From contig JBNMFK010000023.1 in the NCBI GenBank assembly GCA_051269965.1, positions 1 through 20,761 on the forward strand: a stretch of DNA of 20,761 nucleotides. Direction: 5' to 3'. Positions 6,529 to 14,257 of this stretch are shown here, one piece after another. The position numbers were made by a program, and so were the translations under genes. A model generated the notes under the pieces. The model was not told the DNA's origin. It worked only from the letters and a program-made list of their open reading frames with translations, and ran no database searches. Source of the stretch: Arcticibacterium sp051269965. Lineage in GTDB: Bacteria > Bacteroidota > Bacteroidia > Cytophagales > Spirosomataceae. Numbering within the stretch: position 1 is the stretch's first letter; every line of letters starts with the position of its first letter.

Positions 6529-8661
6529 ATGAAATTAAAGATTATGTACTATCTTAAACCTGTAACTAAGGCCGCTTTCCTGTTGGGCTTTTTGCTTTCC
6601 GGACTATGTATAGCACAAGATCCACCTAAGCCTACAGCGTGTACGACTCCTCCCTCTGGTTTTTTAATTGGAGGTCAAAGCACTTCTCAATCGTCACAAT
6701 GTTCTACACCAGATAATCCTAATGTTCATTATAAGATTACATTCGTAGATGATCCTAGTTCTAATGGAGTCAAGAATCCCAATGGAGTACAATATGTCTG
6801 GGATTACAGTGATGCCATAGATATAACGGCACCAAGTTTTACTGGAGGTGAATATGGAACGGTGGATCCAGTAACTGCTAGAACGTCATATACTAAAGAA
6901 ACTACACCAGGAGTTCATTGGGTATTACAAATTGCAGAGCTCAACGGACAAAAATATTTAGGCTGCAGGAGGATTGAAGTGATTCGCACGGATCCACCTG
7001 TTGCTGAAATCTATACCTGTAATGGAACAGAGGTGACTATTGACATACCAACAGATGAAGCCAATGAGCACAATGGTTATAAAATAGAATGGGGAGATGG
7101 GACAGTGGAAGATGTTCCAGTGGACGCTACAACATTGCCTTACAACAAAACACATACCTATACTGGAGCTCTTTCAGACGTGACAGTAACGGGATTTTAT
7201 ATTAGAAATACGACAATCGCTTGCACCACCAATCCAGAGGTGAAGAAAGTAGACGCAAACAAAACGCCAGTCATTACAAATCTGAAAAGTATTGATGGCG
7301 GAGCAGAAATTAAATTTAAGAACTTTTCTCCGACTGGACTCTACACACTTCAAGCCGCCGAGGATAATGGAGCTACATATAATTGGAAGGATTATGGACA
7401 ATCTATTGATGGAGAGTTTGCGGTCTCAGGATTAAATAAAGATGTGAAACATTGTTACAGGGTAGCTACCGAAGATGCTTGCGGTGTGCCTATTTTATCT
7501 AATATCGCTTGCGATATAGGGGTAAATGCCAGTCTTTCAAGTTCCTCTGAAGTGACCATATCTTGGTCTCTGCCTTCGAGTCCTTCTGGTATTCCAACAC
7601 TATTAGAACTTGATAGAGATGAGGATGATTGTGGCTGTGCTAAGTCTTTACCCTTGAATTCTAAGCGTGACTCAACTTTTAATGATGTGAGCTTAGATTG
7701 TAATAAAAGCTATACATTTCAGGTGAAAGCAAAATTCACAATTGAAGTAAATGGCAATAAAGAATTCCTTACTGTAGTTTCGGAAATCATAACTATTGAT
7801 CCAAAAGATGGCTCGGTAGTCATAATTCCAAACGGTCTAGTAAACGCAAGTTTTCCAGCGAATGATGATTCAATAATTAAATTAATTCTTTTAGATAACT
7901 CCAATGCCATTGCTTACAATTTTTACCACAAAGGCGAGGTAGATGATGATTTTGAAAAAATAGGTAGTTCTGTAATGAATAATTTTGAAGACATTGCTAT
8001 TCAGTCAAATTCTGGGGCCTACTGTTATAAGTATAAATTGGAAGATGCCTGTGGAACTACCTCAGACCTTTCGCCAGAGTTTTGTACGGTGTTTTTATCT
8101 CATGAAGGGACTACCTTGAATTGGACGGATTTTTCTTTCCCAAATACTATTTTAACTTCCACTCCAGCCGAATATACCATAGAGAGTTATGATCAGTATT
8201 ATGGCACCTTTATTCCTCAAATCAGAACAAGCGACTTAAGTCACGGAATAGCCTTACTTATTTCTGATTCTGAAAATCCAACAATAAAGTTTAGGATATT
8301 GGCCCAGCAGTTCGTTGATGTACCAGGGTTTCCAAATTTTGCAATACCGTCTTATAGCAATACTGTGGAGGTGCCTATACCGGCAAATATATTTATTCCA
8401 ACAGCCTTCTCTCCCAATGGTGATGGAGACAACGAGACCTTTAAAATAAATTCTAAATTTGTGGACATGGGAATTATCACAATTTATGATAGATGGGGTG
8501 CTATAATCTACTCTGGGGATATTGATGGGGAGTCTTGGGATGGCTCCAACGGTAATACTGGGGCGCTTGTACCTAGTGGCAATTATACCTATAGAATTAA
8601 GGGCTTTAGTCTTGCAGGGGAAGATTTTGGAAGAACCGGCGTTTTGACGGTCCTTAGATAG
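6529..8661 (+). CDS. Secreted FnIII/PKD-like protein with type IX secretion (type B) C-terminal sorting domain
   Basis: From ATG 6529 this gives 710 residues with a Sec signal peptide (MKLKIMYYLKPVTK, a hydrophobic stretch, cleavage near LCIAQ). ATG 6544 is equally possible; the longer TTG 6481 and ATG 6487 starts would add a second hydrophobic stretch. The body is beta-rich, with a PKD-like WGDGT segment and two FnIII-like modules sharing a CY...EDACG...C signature (about 7450-7510 and 8020-8090). The last 90 residues (8389-8658; IFIPTAFSPNGDGDNETF, then IYDRWG, SWDG and SGNYTYRI) are the gliding-motility/CHU_C type B domain. This directs export by the type IX system and attachment at the cell surface. 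The specific function (adhesin or matrix protein) is unknown. It stands alone between divergent ribBA and ebfC. Confidence 0.9.
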   Translation: MKLKIMYYLKPVTKAAFLLGFLLSGLCIAQDPPKPTACTTPPSGFLIGGQSTSQSSQCSTPDNPNVHYKITFVDDPSSNGVKNPNGVQYVWDYSDAIDITAPSFTGGEYGTVDPVTARTSYTKETTPGVHWVLQIAELNGQKYLGCRRIEVIRTDPPVAEIYTCNGTEVTIDIPTDEANEHNGYKIEWGDGTVEDVPVDATTLPYNKTHTYTGALSDVTVTGFYIRNTTIACTTNPEVKKVDANKTPVITNLKSIDGGAEIKFKNFSPTGLYTLQAAEDNGATYNWKDYGQSIDGEFAVSGLNKDVKHCYRVATEDACGVPILSNIACDIGVNASLSSSSEVTISWSLPSSPSGIPTLLELDRDEDDCGCAKSLPLNSKRDSTFNDVSLDCNKSYTFQVKAKFTIEVNGNKEFLTVVSEIITIDPKDGSVVIIPNGLVNASFPANDDSIIKLILLDNSNAIAYNFYHKGEVDDDFEKIGSSVMNNFEDIAIQSNSGAYCYKYKLEDACGTTSDLSPEFCTVFLSHEGTTLNWTDFSFPNTILTSTPAEYTIESYDQYYGTFIPQIRTSDLSHGIALLISDSENPTIKFRILAQQFVDVPGFPNFAIPSYSNTVEVPIPANIFIPTAFSPNGDGDNETFKINSKFVDMGIITIYDRWGAIIYSGDIDGESWDGSNGNTGALVPSGNYTYRIKGFSLAGEDFGRTGVLTVLR

Positions 8662-8692
8662 ACCTTTATTTCTTTAATCGGCTGCAGATACT

Positions 8693-8700
8693 TAAATTTG
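8693..8700 (+). promoter_or_regulatory. Bacteroidota -7 box for ebfC (TAAATTTG)
   Basis: TAAATTTG is an exact TAnnTTTG match, 20 nt upstream of the YbaB/EbfC start codon. It would serve the ebfC - glycosyltransferase - coaE run. Confidence 0.5.
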
Positions 8701-8720
8701 ATTAATTTAAAATAAGAATC

Positions 8721-9065
8721 ATGGGATTAATGGATATGGCTGGAATGATGGGTAAAGTAAAAGAACTCCAAACAAAGATGGAAGAAGCCCAAGGCAAATT
8801 AGCTGACATAACTGCTGAAGGAGAGTCAGGAGCCGGAATGGTTAAAGTTACTGTCAATGGTAAAAAGGAACTACAGAGCGTATTCATAGAGCCTGAACTT
8901 ATCAATAAGGATGAGATTGATATACTTCAAGATTTAATTGTAGCCGCGGTCAATAAGGCACTTGAAAATGTCGATGTTCTTTCAAAAGCTGAATTACAAA
9001 ATGCCACTTCTGGTATGATGCCTAATATTCCTGGTATGGATTTGGGATCGATGTTTAATAAATAA
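8721..9065 (+). CDS. YbaB/EbfC-family nucleoid-associated protein
   Basis: The 114-residue protein has the family layout. A Met-rich N-terminus leads into a long helix (MMGKVKELQTKMEEAQGKL), then a beta section around GAGMVKVTVNGKKEL and FIEPELI, then a helix with DLIVAAVNKALENV. A Met/Gly/Pro-rich C-terminus (about 95-114) is typical. EbfC proteins are small DNA-binding dimers associated with the nucleoid. They often sit beside recR/dnaX in other bacteria, which is not the case here. The glycosyltransferase gene begins 4 nt after its stop codon. Confidence 0.93.
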   Translation: MGLMDMAGMMGKVKELQTKMEEAQGKLADITAEGESGAGMVKVTVNGKKELQSVFIEPELINKDEIDILQDLIVAAVNKALENVDVLSKAELQNATSGMMPNIPGMDLGSMFNK

Positions 9066-9069
9066 GGAT

Positions 9070-10071
9070 GTGAGTACCGCTGTAGTCATACTTAATTTCA
9101 ATGGGAAAAATCATCTTTCTACTTTTTTACCGTCTATACTAAGGCATACACAAGAGGCGGTCATCTGGGTAGTGGATAATGGCAGTACAGATGACTCAGT
9201 GATTTTTATAAAGGCTGAGTATCCTCAATTAAAACTTCTTGTTTTAAACCAAAATAAGGGTTTCGCCGAAGGGTATAATCAAGCCTTAACTCACATCTAT
9301 GCAGATTATTATGTATTACTCAATTCAGATGTGGAGGTGACTGAGAATTGGTTGAATCCTTTAATAAATCAACTAGAAAGTTCTGTGGGGGTAGCAGCTG
9401 CTCAACCCAAAATTTTATCTTATAAATTCAAGAATATCTTTGAGTACGCTGGTGCTGGGGGAGGATTTTTAGATATGTTGGGATATCCTTTTTGTAGAGG
9501 AAGAATGTTTGATTCTTGTGAAGAAGACATGGGTCAATATGATATAAGCACACCAGTTTTTTGGGGTACGGGGGCTTGTTTAGCCATTAAATCTACCGTG
9601 TATCATGACGTTGGAGGATTAGATGCACGTTTTTTTGCACACATGGAAGAGATAGATCTTTGCTGGAGAATACAAAGTTCAGGATATAACATTATCTATG
9701 AACCAGCTAGTACTGTTTATCATTTGGGAGGGGGTACTCTTCATAAAAGCAATCCTCATAAGACTTTTTTAAATTACAGAAATTGTTTGGCAATGATGTT
9801 TAAGAATTTACCCGTCTTTATTGCCATTCCAACGATTTTTTTGAGGCTTATCTTAGACGGGGTCTCTGGTGTTAAGTTGCTAGTTGAAGGAAATGTGAAG
9901 GACTTTTTAGCCATATTAAGGGCTCACTTTAGCTTCTATGCCATGATTCCTTATTTGTATAAAAAATCTAAGGGTGTTCCACGGTCAAAAGCTGGTTTGT
10001 ACAGAGGCTCTGTGGTATGGCAATATTTTATAAAAGGGGTGAAGAAATATTCTGATTTACCAGATGCTTAA
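9070..10071 (+). CDS. Family 2 glycosyltransferase (rhamnosyltransferase-like)
   Basis: The 333-residue GT-A enzyme begins at GTG 9070. The ATG at 9068 in the same ATGTGA stretch is followed directly by a stop in its own frame, and MSTAVVILNFNG is the normal GT2 start. Visible motifs are DNGSTDDS (36-43, nucleotide-sugar binding), LLNSDVE (83-89, metal/DxD region) and the acceptor-side HMEEIDLCWR (191-200, catalytic base region). A hydrophobic membrane-associating segment lies at about 247-275. It resembles WbbL-type enzymes that add sugars to surface polysaccharides; donor and acceptor are unknown. It starts 4 nt after ebfC and overlaps coaE by 8 nt, so the three are probably co-transcribed. 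Confidence 0.92.
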   Translation: MSTAVVILNFNGKNHLSTFLPSILRHTQEAVIWVVDNGSTDDSVIFIKAEYPQLKLLVLNQNKGFAEGYNQALTHIYADYYVLLNSDVEVTENWLNPLINQLESSVGVAAAQPKILSYKFKNIFEYAGAGGGFLDMLGYPFCRGRMFDSCEEDMGQYDISTPVFWGTGACLAIKSTVYHDVGGLDARFFAHMEEIDLCWRIQSSGYNIIYEPASTVYHLGGGTLHKSNPHKTFLNYRNCLAMMFKNLPVFIAIPTIFLRLILDGVSGVKLLVEGNVKDFLAILRAHFSFYAMIPYLYKKSKGVPRSKAGLYRGSVVWQYFIKGVKKYSDLPDA

Positions 10072-10645
10072 AGTTGGCATAACAGGAGGTATTGGCTCTG
10101 GAAAGAGCACGGTCTGTAAGATTTTTGAAATCTTAGGGGTACCTGTTTATTATGCGGACTATGAGGCTAAAGAATTAATAAACACAGACCAAAGTATTAA
10201 GGTAGCTATTATTAAGTTATTTGGAGTAGATGCTTATCTCAATGGATTTTATAATGTTCCATTTGTGAAAAAGAAGGTTTTAGGTGATAAGATCCTTTTA
10301 GATGCACTTAATCAAATTGTTCACCCTGCTGTAGCAAATCATTTTTTAAAGTGGATGGAAGAGCATAATGGCAGCCCCTTAATTCTGAAAGAGGCTGCCA
10401 TCATGGAGCGTGGCATTGGGTTGGACAAAATAATACATGTAATGGCTTCAGAAGGAGTAAGGATCCAAAGAATTTCTAAGAGAGACCAAGAAAGAAGTAT
10501 GGAAGAGATAAAAGATATTATGACCAATCAAAAGTCGCAAAAAGCATTCTCGGAAATATCACATTATAACATTGAGAATGATAGAGAATTACTCATTCCG
10601 CAAGTACTAGCATTGCATGAGAAACTGTCTGCTATTTCTTCTTAA
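10064..10645 (+). CDS. coaE: Dephospho-CoA kinase
   Basis: The 193-residue kinase catalyses the last step of coenzyme A synthesis, phosphorylating the ribose 3'-OH of dephospho-CoA. The P-loop GGIGSGKST is at 8-16. The YYADYEAKELI, IVHPAV, ILKEAAIMERG and SKRDQERSMEEI segments follow in the family order. Length is normal. The start overlaps the glycosyltransferase end (ATGCTTAA, 8 nt), and its 3' end overlaps the convergent dnaA end by 14 nt, so no room for a separate terminator remains. Confidence 0.95.
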   Translation: MLKVGITGGIGSGKSTVCKIFEILGVPVYYADYEAKELINTDQSIKVAIIKLFGVDAYLNGFYNVPFVKKKVLGDKILLDALNQIVHPAVANHFLKWMEEHNGSPLILKEAAIMERGIGLDKIIHVMASEGVRIQRISKRDQERSMEEIKDIMTNQKSQKAFSEISHYNIENDRELLIPQVLALHEKLSAISS

Positions 10646-12074
10646 ACTTATGTCTAAGTTTGGTGACAGTGCTATTCATTTCCTTATCAATGTCCATTAA
10701 GTCATTGATGGTTTGGATGGCATGGATGACGGTGCTGTGATCTCGGCCACCAAAGTGATATCCTATAGACTTCAAAGAAAGATTTGTTAACTCTTTTGCA
10801 AGATACATGGCTGTTTGTCTTGGAATTACGATGTTTCTGAGTCTGCTTTTACTTTTTAAGTCTGCTATCCTTACCTGAAAGTGTTCTGTTACTACAGAAA
10901 TAATACTATCTATGTTGATTTCTTTTGCAGACTCAGTTACAATATGATTAAGTGTTCTTTTAGCCAACCCAAGGTCAATAACTTTTTGTGTTAGAGAAGC
11001 TTGGGCAATTAAGGAGATCATAACACCCTCTAATTCTCTTACATTTGAATCTATACTGTGAGCTAAGTATTCTATAACCTCGAAATCAATATCTACGCCT
11101 TCAGTTTGAAGTTTTTTCTGAATAATTGCGATTCTCGTTTCGAGATCTGGGTTTTGCAGGTCTGCCGTTAATCCCCATTTGAACCTTGATAGTAGTCTAT
11201 CTTCCATCCCATCTAAGTCTCTAGGAGGTCTATCTGAGGTCATTACTATCTGTTTTCCTGACTGATGTAGGTGATTGAAGATATGGAAAAACGTCTCTTG
11301 AGTTTTTTCTTTTCCCGACAAGAACTGAACATCATCAATAATTAAAACATCTACTTGCATGTAGAAAGACATAAAGTCTTGCAGGCTATTGTTTTTTATA
11401 GAATTTATGAACTGACTTGTAAATTTCTCTGAAGAAACGTAGAGTACGAATTTCTCATTCTGACTGTTGTTTTTGATGAAGTTGCCAATGGCCTGAACTA
11501 AATGGGTTTTCCCCAGTCCCACTCCGCCATAAATCATCAAAGGGTTAAAAGAAGTTACGCTTGGTTTTTCTGCAACAGCATAGCTGGCTGCTCGTGCAAG
11601 CCTATTACAATCACCTTCAATAAAGTTATCAAAGGAATAACTCCTATTTAAGAAAGAATCATTTTGAAGTGCATTTAAATCCCTCATTTCAAAGGGACTT
11701 GTCACTTTCTTGGGCTCCTGATTGTAGAAGTTGTTTTTTGGAGTTTGTTGCTTCTTATTCGCCGTATTTACAGATTGCGGTGGCCTATTATTGGCTTTGT
11801 CTCCTCTGTCTACCACAATAGAATACTCCAATTGTCCATCAGTGCCGATAGAGTAGTCGAGGGCCTTCCTTAAAAGCTCTACATAATTATCTTCGAGCCA
11901 CTCATAAAAAAATTGACTTGGAACCTGAATGATTAGCTTTTTCCCAGATAGCCTGTAAGGCATCACAGGCTCAAACCATGTTTTGAAACTCTGATCTGAA
12001 GTATGCTGGCGAATCACTTTAAGGCAATTTTCCCAAACTAAACTGGCGCTATTCGTTGCAACTGTAGAGGTCAA
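10632..12074 (-). CDS. dnaA: Chromosomal replication initiator protein DnaA
   Basis: The 480-residue initiator has all four domains. Domain I is at about 8-90 (VWENCLKVIRQ, QSFKTWFEP). Domain II is a short Asn/Gln/Lys-rich linker at about 92-135. The AAA+ domain III spans about 140-350, with Walker A GGVGLGKT (183-190), Walker B VLIIDDVQF and the LLSRFKWG sensor/arginine region. The DNA-binding domain IV has the signature PRQTAMYLAKE and GGRDHSTVIHA (442-452). It binds ATP and DnaA boxes at the origin and often regulates its own gene; a perfect DnaA box lies 164 nt upstream. The -7 box at 12128-12135 leaves a leader of about 45 nt. The gene is transcribed away from the atp operon. Confidence 0.98.
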   Translation of the reverse strand: MTSTVATNSASLVWENCLKVIRQHTSDQSFKTWFEPVMPYRLSGKKLIIQVPSQFFYEWLEDNYVELLRKALDYSIGTDGQLEYSIVVDRGDKANNRPPQSVNTANKKQQTPKNNFYNQEPKKVTSPFEMRDLNALQNDSFLNRSYSFDNFIEGDCNRLARAASYAVAEKPSVTSFNPLMIYGGVGLGKTHLVQAIGNFIKNNSQNEKFVLYVSSEKFTSQFINSIKNNSLQDFMSFYMQVDVLIIDDVQFLSGKEKTQETFFHIFNHLHQSGKQIVMTSDRPPRDLDGMEDRLLSRFKWGLTADLQNPDLETRIAIIQKKLQTEGVDIDFEVIEYLAHSIDSNVRELEGVMISLIAQASLTQKVIDLGLAKRTLNHIVTESAKEINIDSIISVVTEHFQVRIADLKSKSRLRNIVIPRQTAMYLAKELTNLSLKSIGYHFGGRDHSTVIHAIQTINDLMDIDKEMNSTVTKLRHKFKKK

Positions 12075-12127
12075 TTTTAAGAAGCTGTTTAAAAGTATTA
12101 AATTTTTATTACAAGAAGAAAAGGAAT

Positions 12128-12135
12128 CAAACTTA
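12128..12135 (-). promoter_or_regulatory. dnaA: Bacteroidota -7 box for dnaA (TAAGTTTG)
   Basis: On the minus strand this reads TAAGTTTG, an exact TAnnTTTG match, 53 nt upstream of the dnaA start codon. No clear -33 box is seen at 19 nt spacing. Confidence 0.45.
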
Positions 12136-12237
12136 GTAAAATGTTATCGGTAAAAGCGGTTAAAAAAGTATTTTATTTTCTCAAAAAAAGCCATCAAAAC
12201 TTGCTTCTTATTTAAGTCCTATTGTCTGCGTTTAAAT

Positions 12238-12246
12238 TGTGGATAA
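12238..12246 (-). promoter_or_regulatory. Perfect DnaA box (TTATCCACA)
   Basis: The plus strand reads TGTGGATAA, the exact complement of the high-affinity DnaA box TTATCCACA. It lies about 100 nt upstream of the dnaA -7 box. It may mediate DnaA autoregulation or belong to an origin. Other sites nearby (TTATCGGTA at 12145) depart from the consensus by several bases. Confidence 0.65.
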
Positions 12247-12303
12247 CTTTTAGTGTCTGCCTTGAAATATTACTATGGACAATGTTCAAAAAAAAACGTT
12301 GAC

Positions 12304-12349
12304 AGGCACAATTTCGAATTGTTTCAGATCGAAAATCCTAAATGTGCCT
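12304..12349. repeat. Long imperfect inverted repeat upstream of the atp operon
   Basis: AGGCACA (12304-12310) pairs perfectly with TGTGCCT (12343-12349), and after a one-base bulge TTT (12312-12314) can pair with AAA (12340-12342). An alternative inner pairing is TTTCGA (12312-12317) with TCGAAA (12329-12334). No T-run follows on either strand, so it is not a typical terminator. Its position between dnaA and the atp genes suggests an operator or cruciform. Confidence 0.5.
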
Positions 12350-12385
12350 CATTTAAATTCTTACTTTTACTAAACAAATAAATCT

Positions 12386-12393
12386 TAAATTTT
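12386..12393 (+). promoter_or_regulatory. Weak -7 box candidate for the atp operon (TAAATTTT)
   Basis: TAAATTTT differs from TAnnTTTG at the last base and lies 9 nt before the ATG at 12403. If used, the transcript would be nearly leaderless. No better box is visible on this strand, so this is a low-confidence call. Confidence 0.2.
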
Positions 12394-12402
12394 ACCTTTT
12401 CT

Positions 12403-12762
12403 ATGCTGAAAACAGCACTATTAATTGCAAGTATTTTAATTGTATTTTTCATAGCCGACTATTTAGGCCCTTTTTCTTATTTACACGAATGGAAATATGT
12501 GATGGTAGTCTTTTTTGCCGCCATTTCATTTCTTTTACACACGTTGGTAGGAGTTGGAATAGATGCTCAATCTGATAAATTCATCATATTTTATCTGACG
12601 TCCGTAATAATTCGCTTTTTGGCTTGTGTAATTTTCGTGGTCGTATCACTGCATATGGATGTAGGAAATGTAGCCGTCTTTATTATTAATTTTTTTGCAT
12701 TATATTTATTTTTCACCTCGTTTGAAATTTTAGGTTTATATCGTAACTTGCGTCGATTTTAA
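12403..12762 (+). CDS. AtpI-like small membrane protein heading the atp operon
   Basis: The 119-residue protein is almost entirely hydrophobic, with four predicted transmembrane segments (about 3-20, 31-51, 61-84 and 88-110) and a basic end (YRNLRRF). I see no catalytic motif. It precedes atpB by 17 nt. A small polytopic protein at the head of an F-type ATP synthase operon is the usual position of AtpI, proposed to assist c-ring assembly or cation supply. Sequence resemblance to classical AtpI is not evident by eye, so the name rests on position and topology. The separate AtpZ gene that can accompany it in this phylum is absent here. Confidence 0.75.
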   Translation: MLKTALLIASILIVFFIADYLGPFSYLHEWKYVMVVFFAAISFLLHTLVGVGIDAQSDKFIIFYLTSVIIRFLACVIFVVVSLHMDVGNVAVFIINFFALYLFFTSFEILGLYRNLRRF

Positions 12763-12779
12763 AAAGGGCCAGAAAATTT

Positions 12780-13862
12780 ATGTCAAGTAAGATTAAAGTG
12801 ATGTTTAAAAAGTTAATATTAACACTCTCATTATCAGCAATTACTTTTGGTCTCGCAACCGCTCAACATGAGGGCCTAGTGAAAGATACTACCCATTCTG
12901 AAGTTACTCATCATGAAGATTACGTTGAAAAGCATGAAGATGATGCTGAGGTAGAGTTTGATATGGGAGGTATGATCATGCATCACATTTTAGACGAACA
13001 CGGGTGGGAATTTGCTCATGGTTTCAAATTACCACTCCCTATCATTGTATATTCTAAATCAGAAGGATTGGAGGTATTCTCATCTGCCAAATTTGATGAC
13101 AATAATGGAGTGTTTGGTCCTTATGAAATTCATCATGAGAAAATAGCTCTAAGTGCAGACCATCACGAAGCTGTTTGGGATTTCTCAATAACAAAAAATG
13201 TGGCTTCTCTTTTTCTGAGTGCGATCATTTTAATTGTCGTCTTTCTTGCAGTAGGTAGGGGTTATAGTAAAAACAGGGGAAAAGCTCCTAGCGGAATCCA
13301 ATCCTTTCTAGAACCTGTTATTCTAACTATTAAGGACGAAGTAGTAAAACCGAGTATAGGGCCGAAGTATGAGGTCTATTTACCTTACATGCTCACTTTA
13401 TTCTTTTTCATATTGGTGAATAACCTAATTGGGTTAACACCAGGTGCGGCTAATTTAACTGGAAATATAGCAGTTACTTTAACCTTGGCTTTGATTACTT
13501 TTGTAATTGTTCATGTCAAGGCCAACAAAAACTATTGGATGCACTTAGTTGCTCCTCCAGGTGTACCTGGATGGCTAAAGCCCTTGTTTTGGTTGATTGA
13601 AGTTATTGGTGTCATAATGAAGCCAGCGTCCTTAACCATACGGTTGTTTGCTAACATAACGGGGGGGCACATTATTCTTTTGAGTTTTATCGGTTTAATA
13701 TTTTTGTTTAAAAGTTTAACCTTAGGATTTGCAGCTATCATTCCAATAGGAATATTTATGTCGCTTATAGAAATCTTAGTAGCCTTTATTCAAGCTTATA
13801 TTTTCACGTTGCTATCATCTATGTATATCGGGACCGCTATTGAAGAGCATCACGACCATTGA
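12780..13862 (+). CDS. atpB: F0F1 ATP synthase subunit a
   Basis: The 360-residue subunit a forms the proton half-channels against the c-ring. The essential stator arginine is R288 in KPASLTIRLFANITGGH. The helix after it contains E331 and Q338 (SLIEILVAFIQAYIF). The N-terminus is long, as in Bacteroidota. A signal peptide (from M1 or from M8 at 12801) appears to end near TAQ (residue 29), followed by about 100 residues rich in His and acidic residues, then the membrane domain from about 140. The C-terminus ends EEHHDH. Other bacteria usually have about 250-290 residues without this extension. It is the second gene of the atp operon. Confidence 0.96.
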   Translation: MSSKIKVMFKKLILTLSLSAITFGLATAQHEGLVKDTTHSEVTHHEDYVEKHEDDAEVEFDMGGMIMHHILDEHGWEFAHGFKLPLPIIVYSKSEGLEVFSSAKFDDNNGVFGPYEIHHEKIALSADHHEAVWDFSITKNVASLFLSAIILIVVFLAVGRGYSKNRGKAPSGIQSFLEPVILTIKDEVVKPSIGPKYEVYLPYMLTLFFFILVNNLIGLTPGAANLTGNIAVTLTLALITFVIVHVKANKNYWMHLVAPPGVPGWLKPLFWLIEVIGVIMKPASLTIRLFANITGGHIILLSFIGLIFLFKSLTLGFAAIIPIGIFMSLIEILVAFIQAYIFTLLSSMYIGTAIEEHHDH

Positions 13863-13915
13863 TATAGCTTCTTTTAATTTGTGTTTATTTTTTTTAACTA
13901 TAAATCGTTTACAAA

Positions 13916-14179
13916 ATGTCTTTGTTAAACATTCTTTTACAAGCTGCTTCTGAATCAGGTGCTGGCTTAGCTGCAATGGGTGGTGCTATCGGTGCTGGTC
14001 TTGCTGCAATTGGTGCTGGTATTGGTATTGGTAAAATTGGTGGTTCTGCGATGGAGGGCGTTGCCCGTCAGCCAGAAGCCGCTGGTAAAATCCAGTCAAT
14101 GATGATTATCATCGCTGCTCTTATTGAGGCTGTCGCCTTGTTTGGTGTAGTTGTTGGTCTTTTGGCCATCCTTGGATAA
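13916..14179 (+). CDS. atpE: F0F1 ATP synthase subunit c
   Basis: This 87-residue hairpin of two transmembrane helices forms the rotor ring. Helix 1 carries the glycine motif GAGIGIG (33-39), the loop is ARQPEA (50-55), and helix 2 carries the ion-binding carboxylate E71 in ALIEAVALFG. Compared with Na+-dependent c subunits, the Gln32-equivalent is Ile38 and the Ser66-equivalent is Ala72. The ring should therefore use protons. Codons are strongly biased to GGT and GCT, fitting very high expression. A strong hairpin directly follows the gene. Confidence 0.97.
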   Translation: MSLLNILLQAASESGAGLAAMGGAIGAGLAAIGAGIGIGKIGGSAMEGVARQPEAAGKIQSMMIIIAALIEAVALFGVVVGLLAILG

Positions 14180-14191
14180 TTAGTACAAAAT

Positions 14192-14231
14192 TGTTTTGCT
14201 CTGCTCACATTAGGTGTCAGAGCAAAACTTT
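14192..14231 (+). terminator. Strong hairpin between atpE and atpF (attenuator or mRNA stabiliser)
   Basis: GTTTTGCTCTG (14192-14202) pairs perfectly over 11 bp with CAGAGCAAAAC (14217-14227). The loop is 14 nt and could form a small inner CAC/GTG pair. TTTT follows, then ACTTT. It looks like an intrinsic terminator but lies inside the atp operon, 12 nt after atpE. Partial termination or 3'-end protection would give more atpE mRNA than atpF mRNA, suiting the many c subunits per complex. Confidence 0.7.
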
Positions 14232-14257
14232 TACTTTAAAGATTATTTTTTAAAAAT

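Larger units (their letters stand above)
12075..12402. other. Intergenic region between divergent dnaA and the atp operon
   Basis: These 328 nt contain no gene. They hold a dnaA -7 box, one perfect DnaA box, A/T-rich runs (about 12161-12190), a pair of GTCTGC direct repeats (12225-12230 and 12255-12260) flanking the DnaA box, and a long imperfect inverted repeat (12304-12349). Further on is a weak -7 box for the atp side. It could be a double promoter region or part of the replication origin. A single consensus DnaA box is thin evidence for oriC. Confidence 0.5.

Noticed and set aside
12075..12402. A definite oriC call
   Set aside because: Only one consensus DnaA box is present, and the skew of the whole chromosome cannot be seen from this window. 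Listed as a candidate only.
13916..14179. Sodium-dependent c-ring
   Set aside because: The positions equivalent to the Na+ ligands Gln32 and Ser66 are Ile38 and Ala72, so protons are the expected ion.
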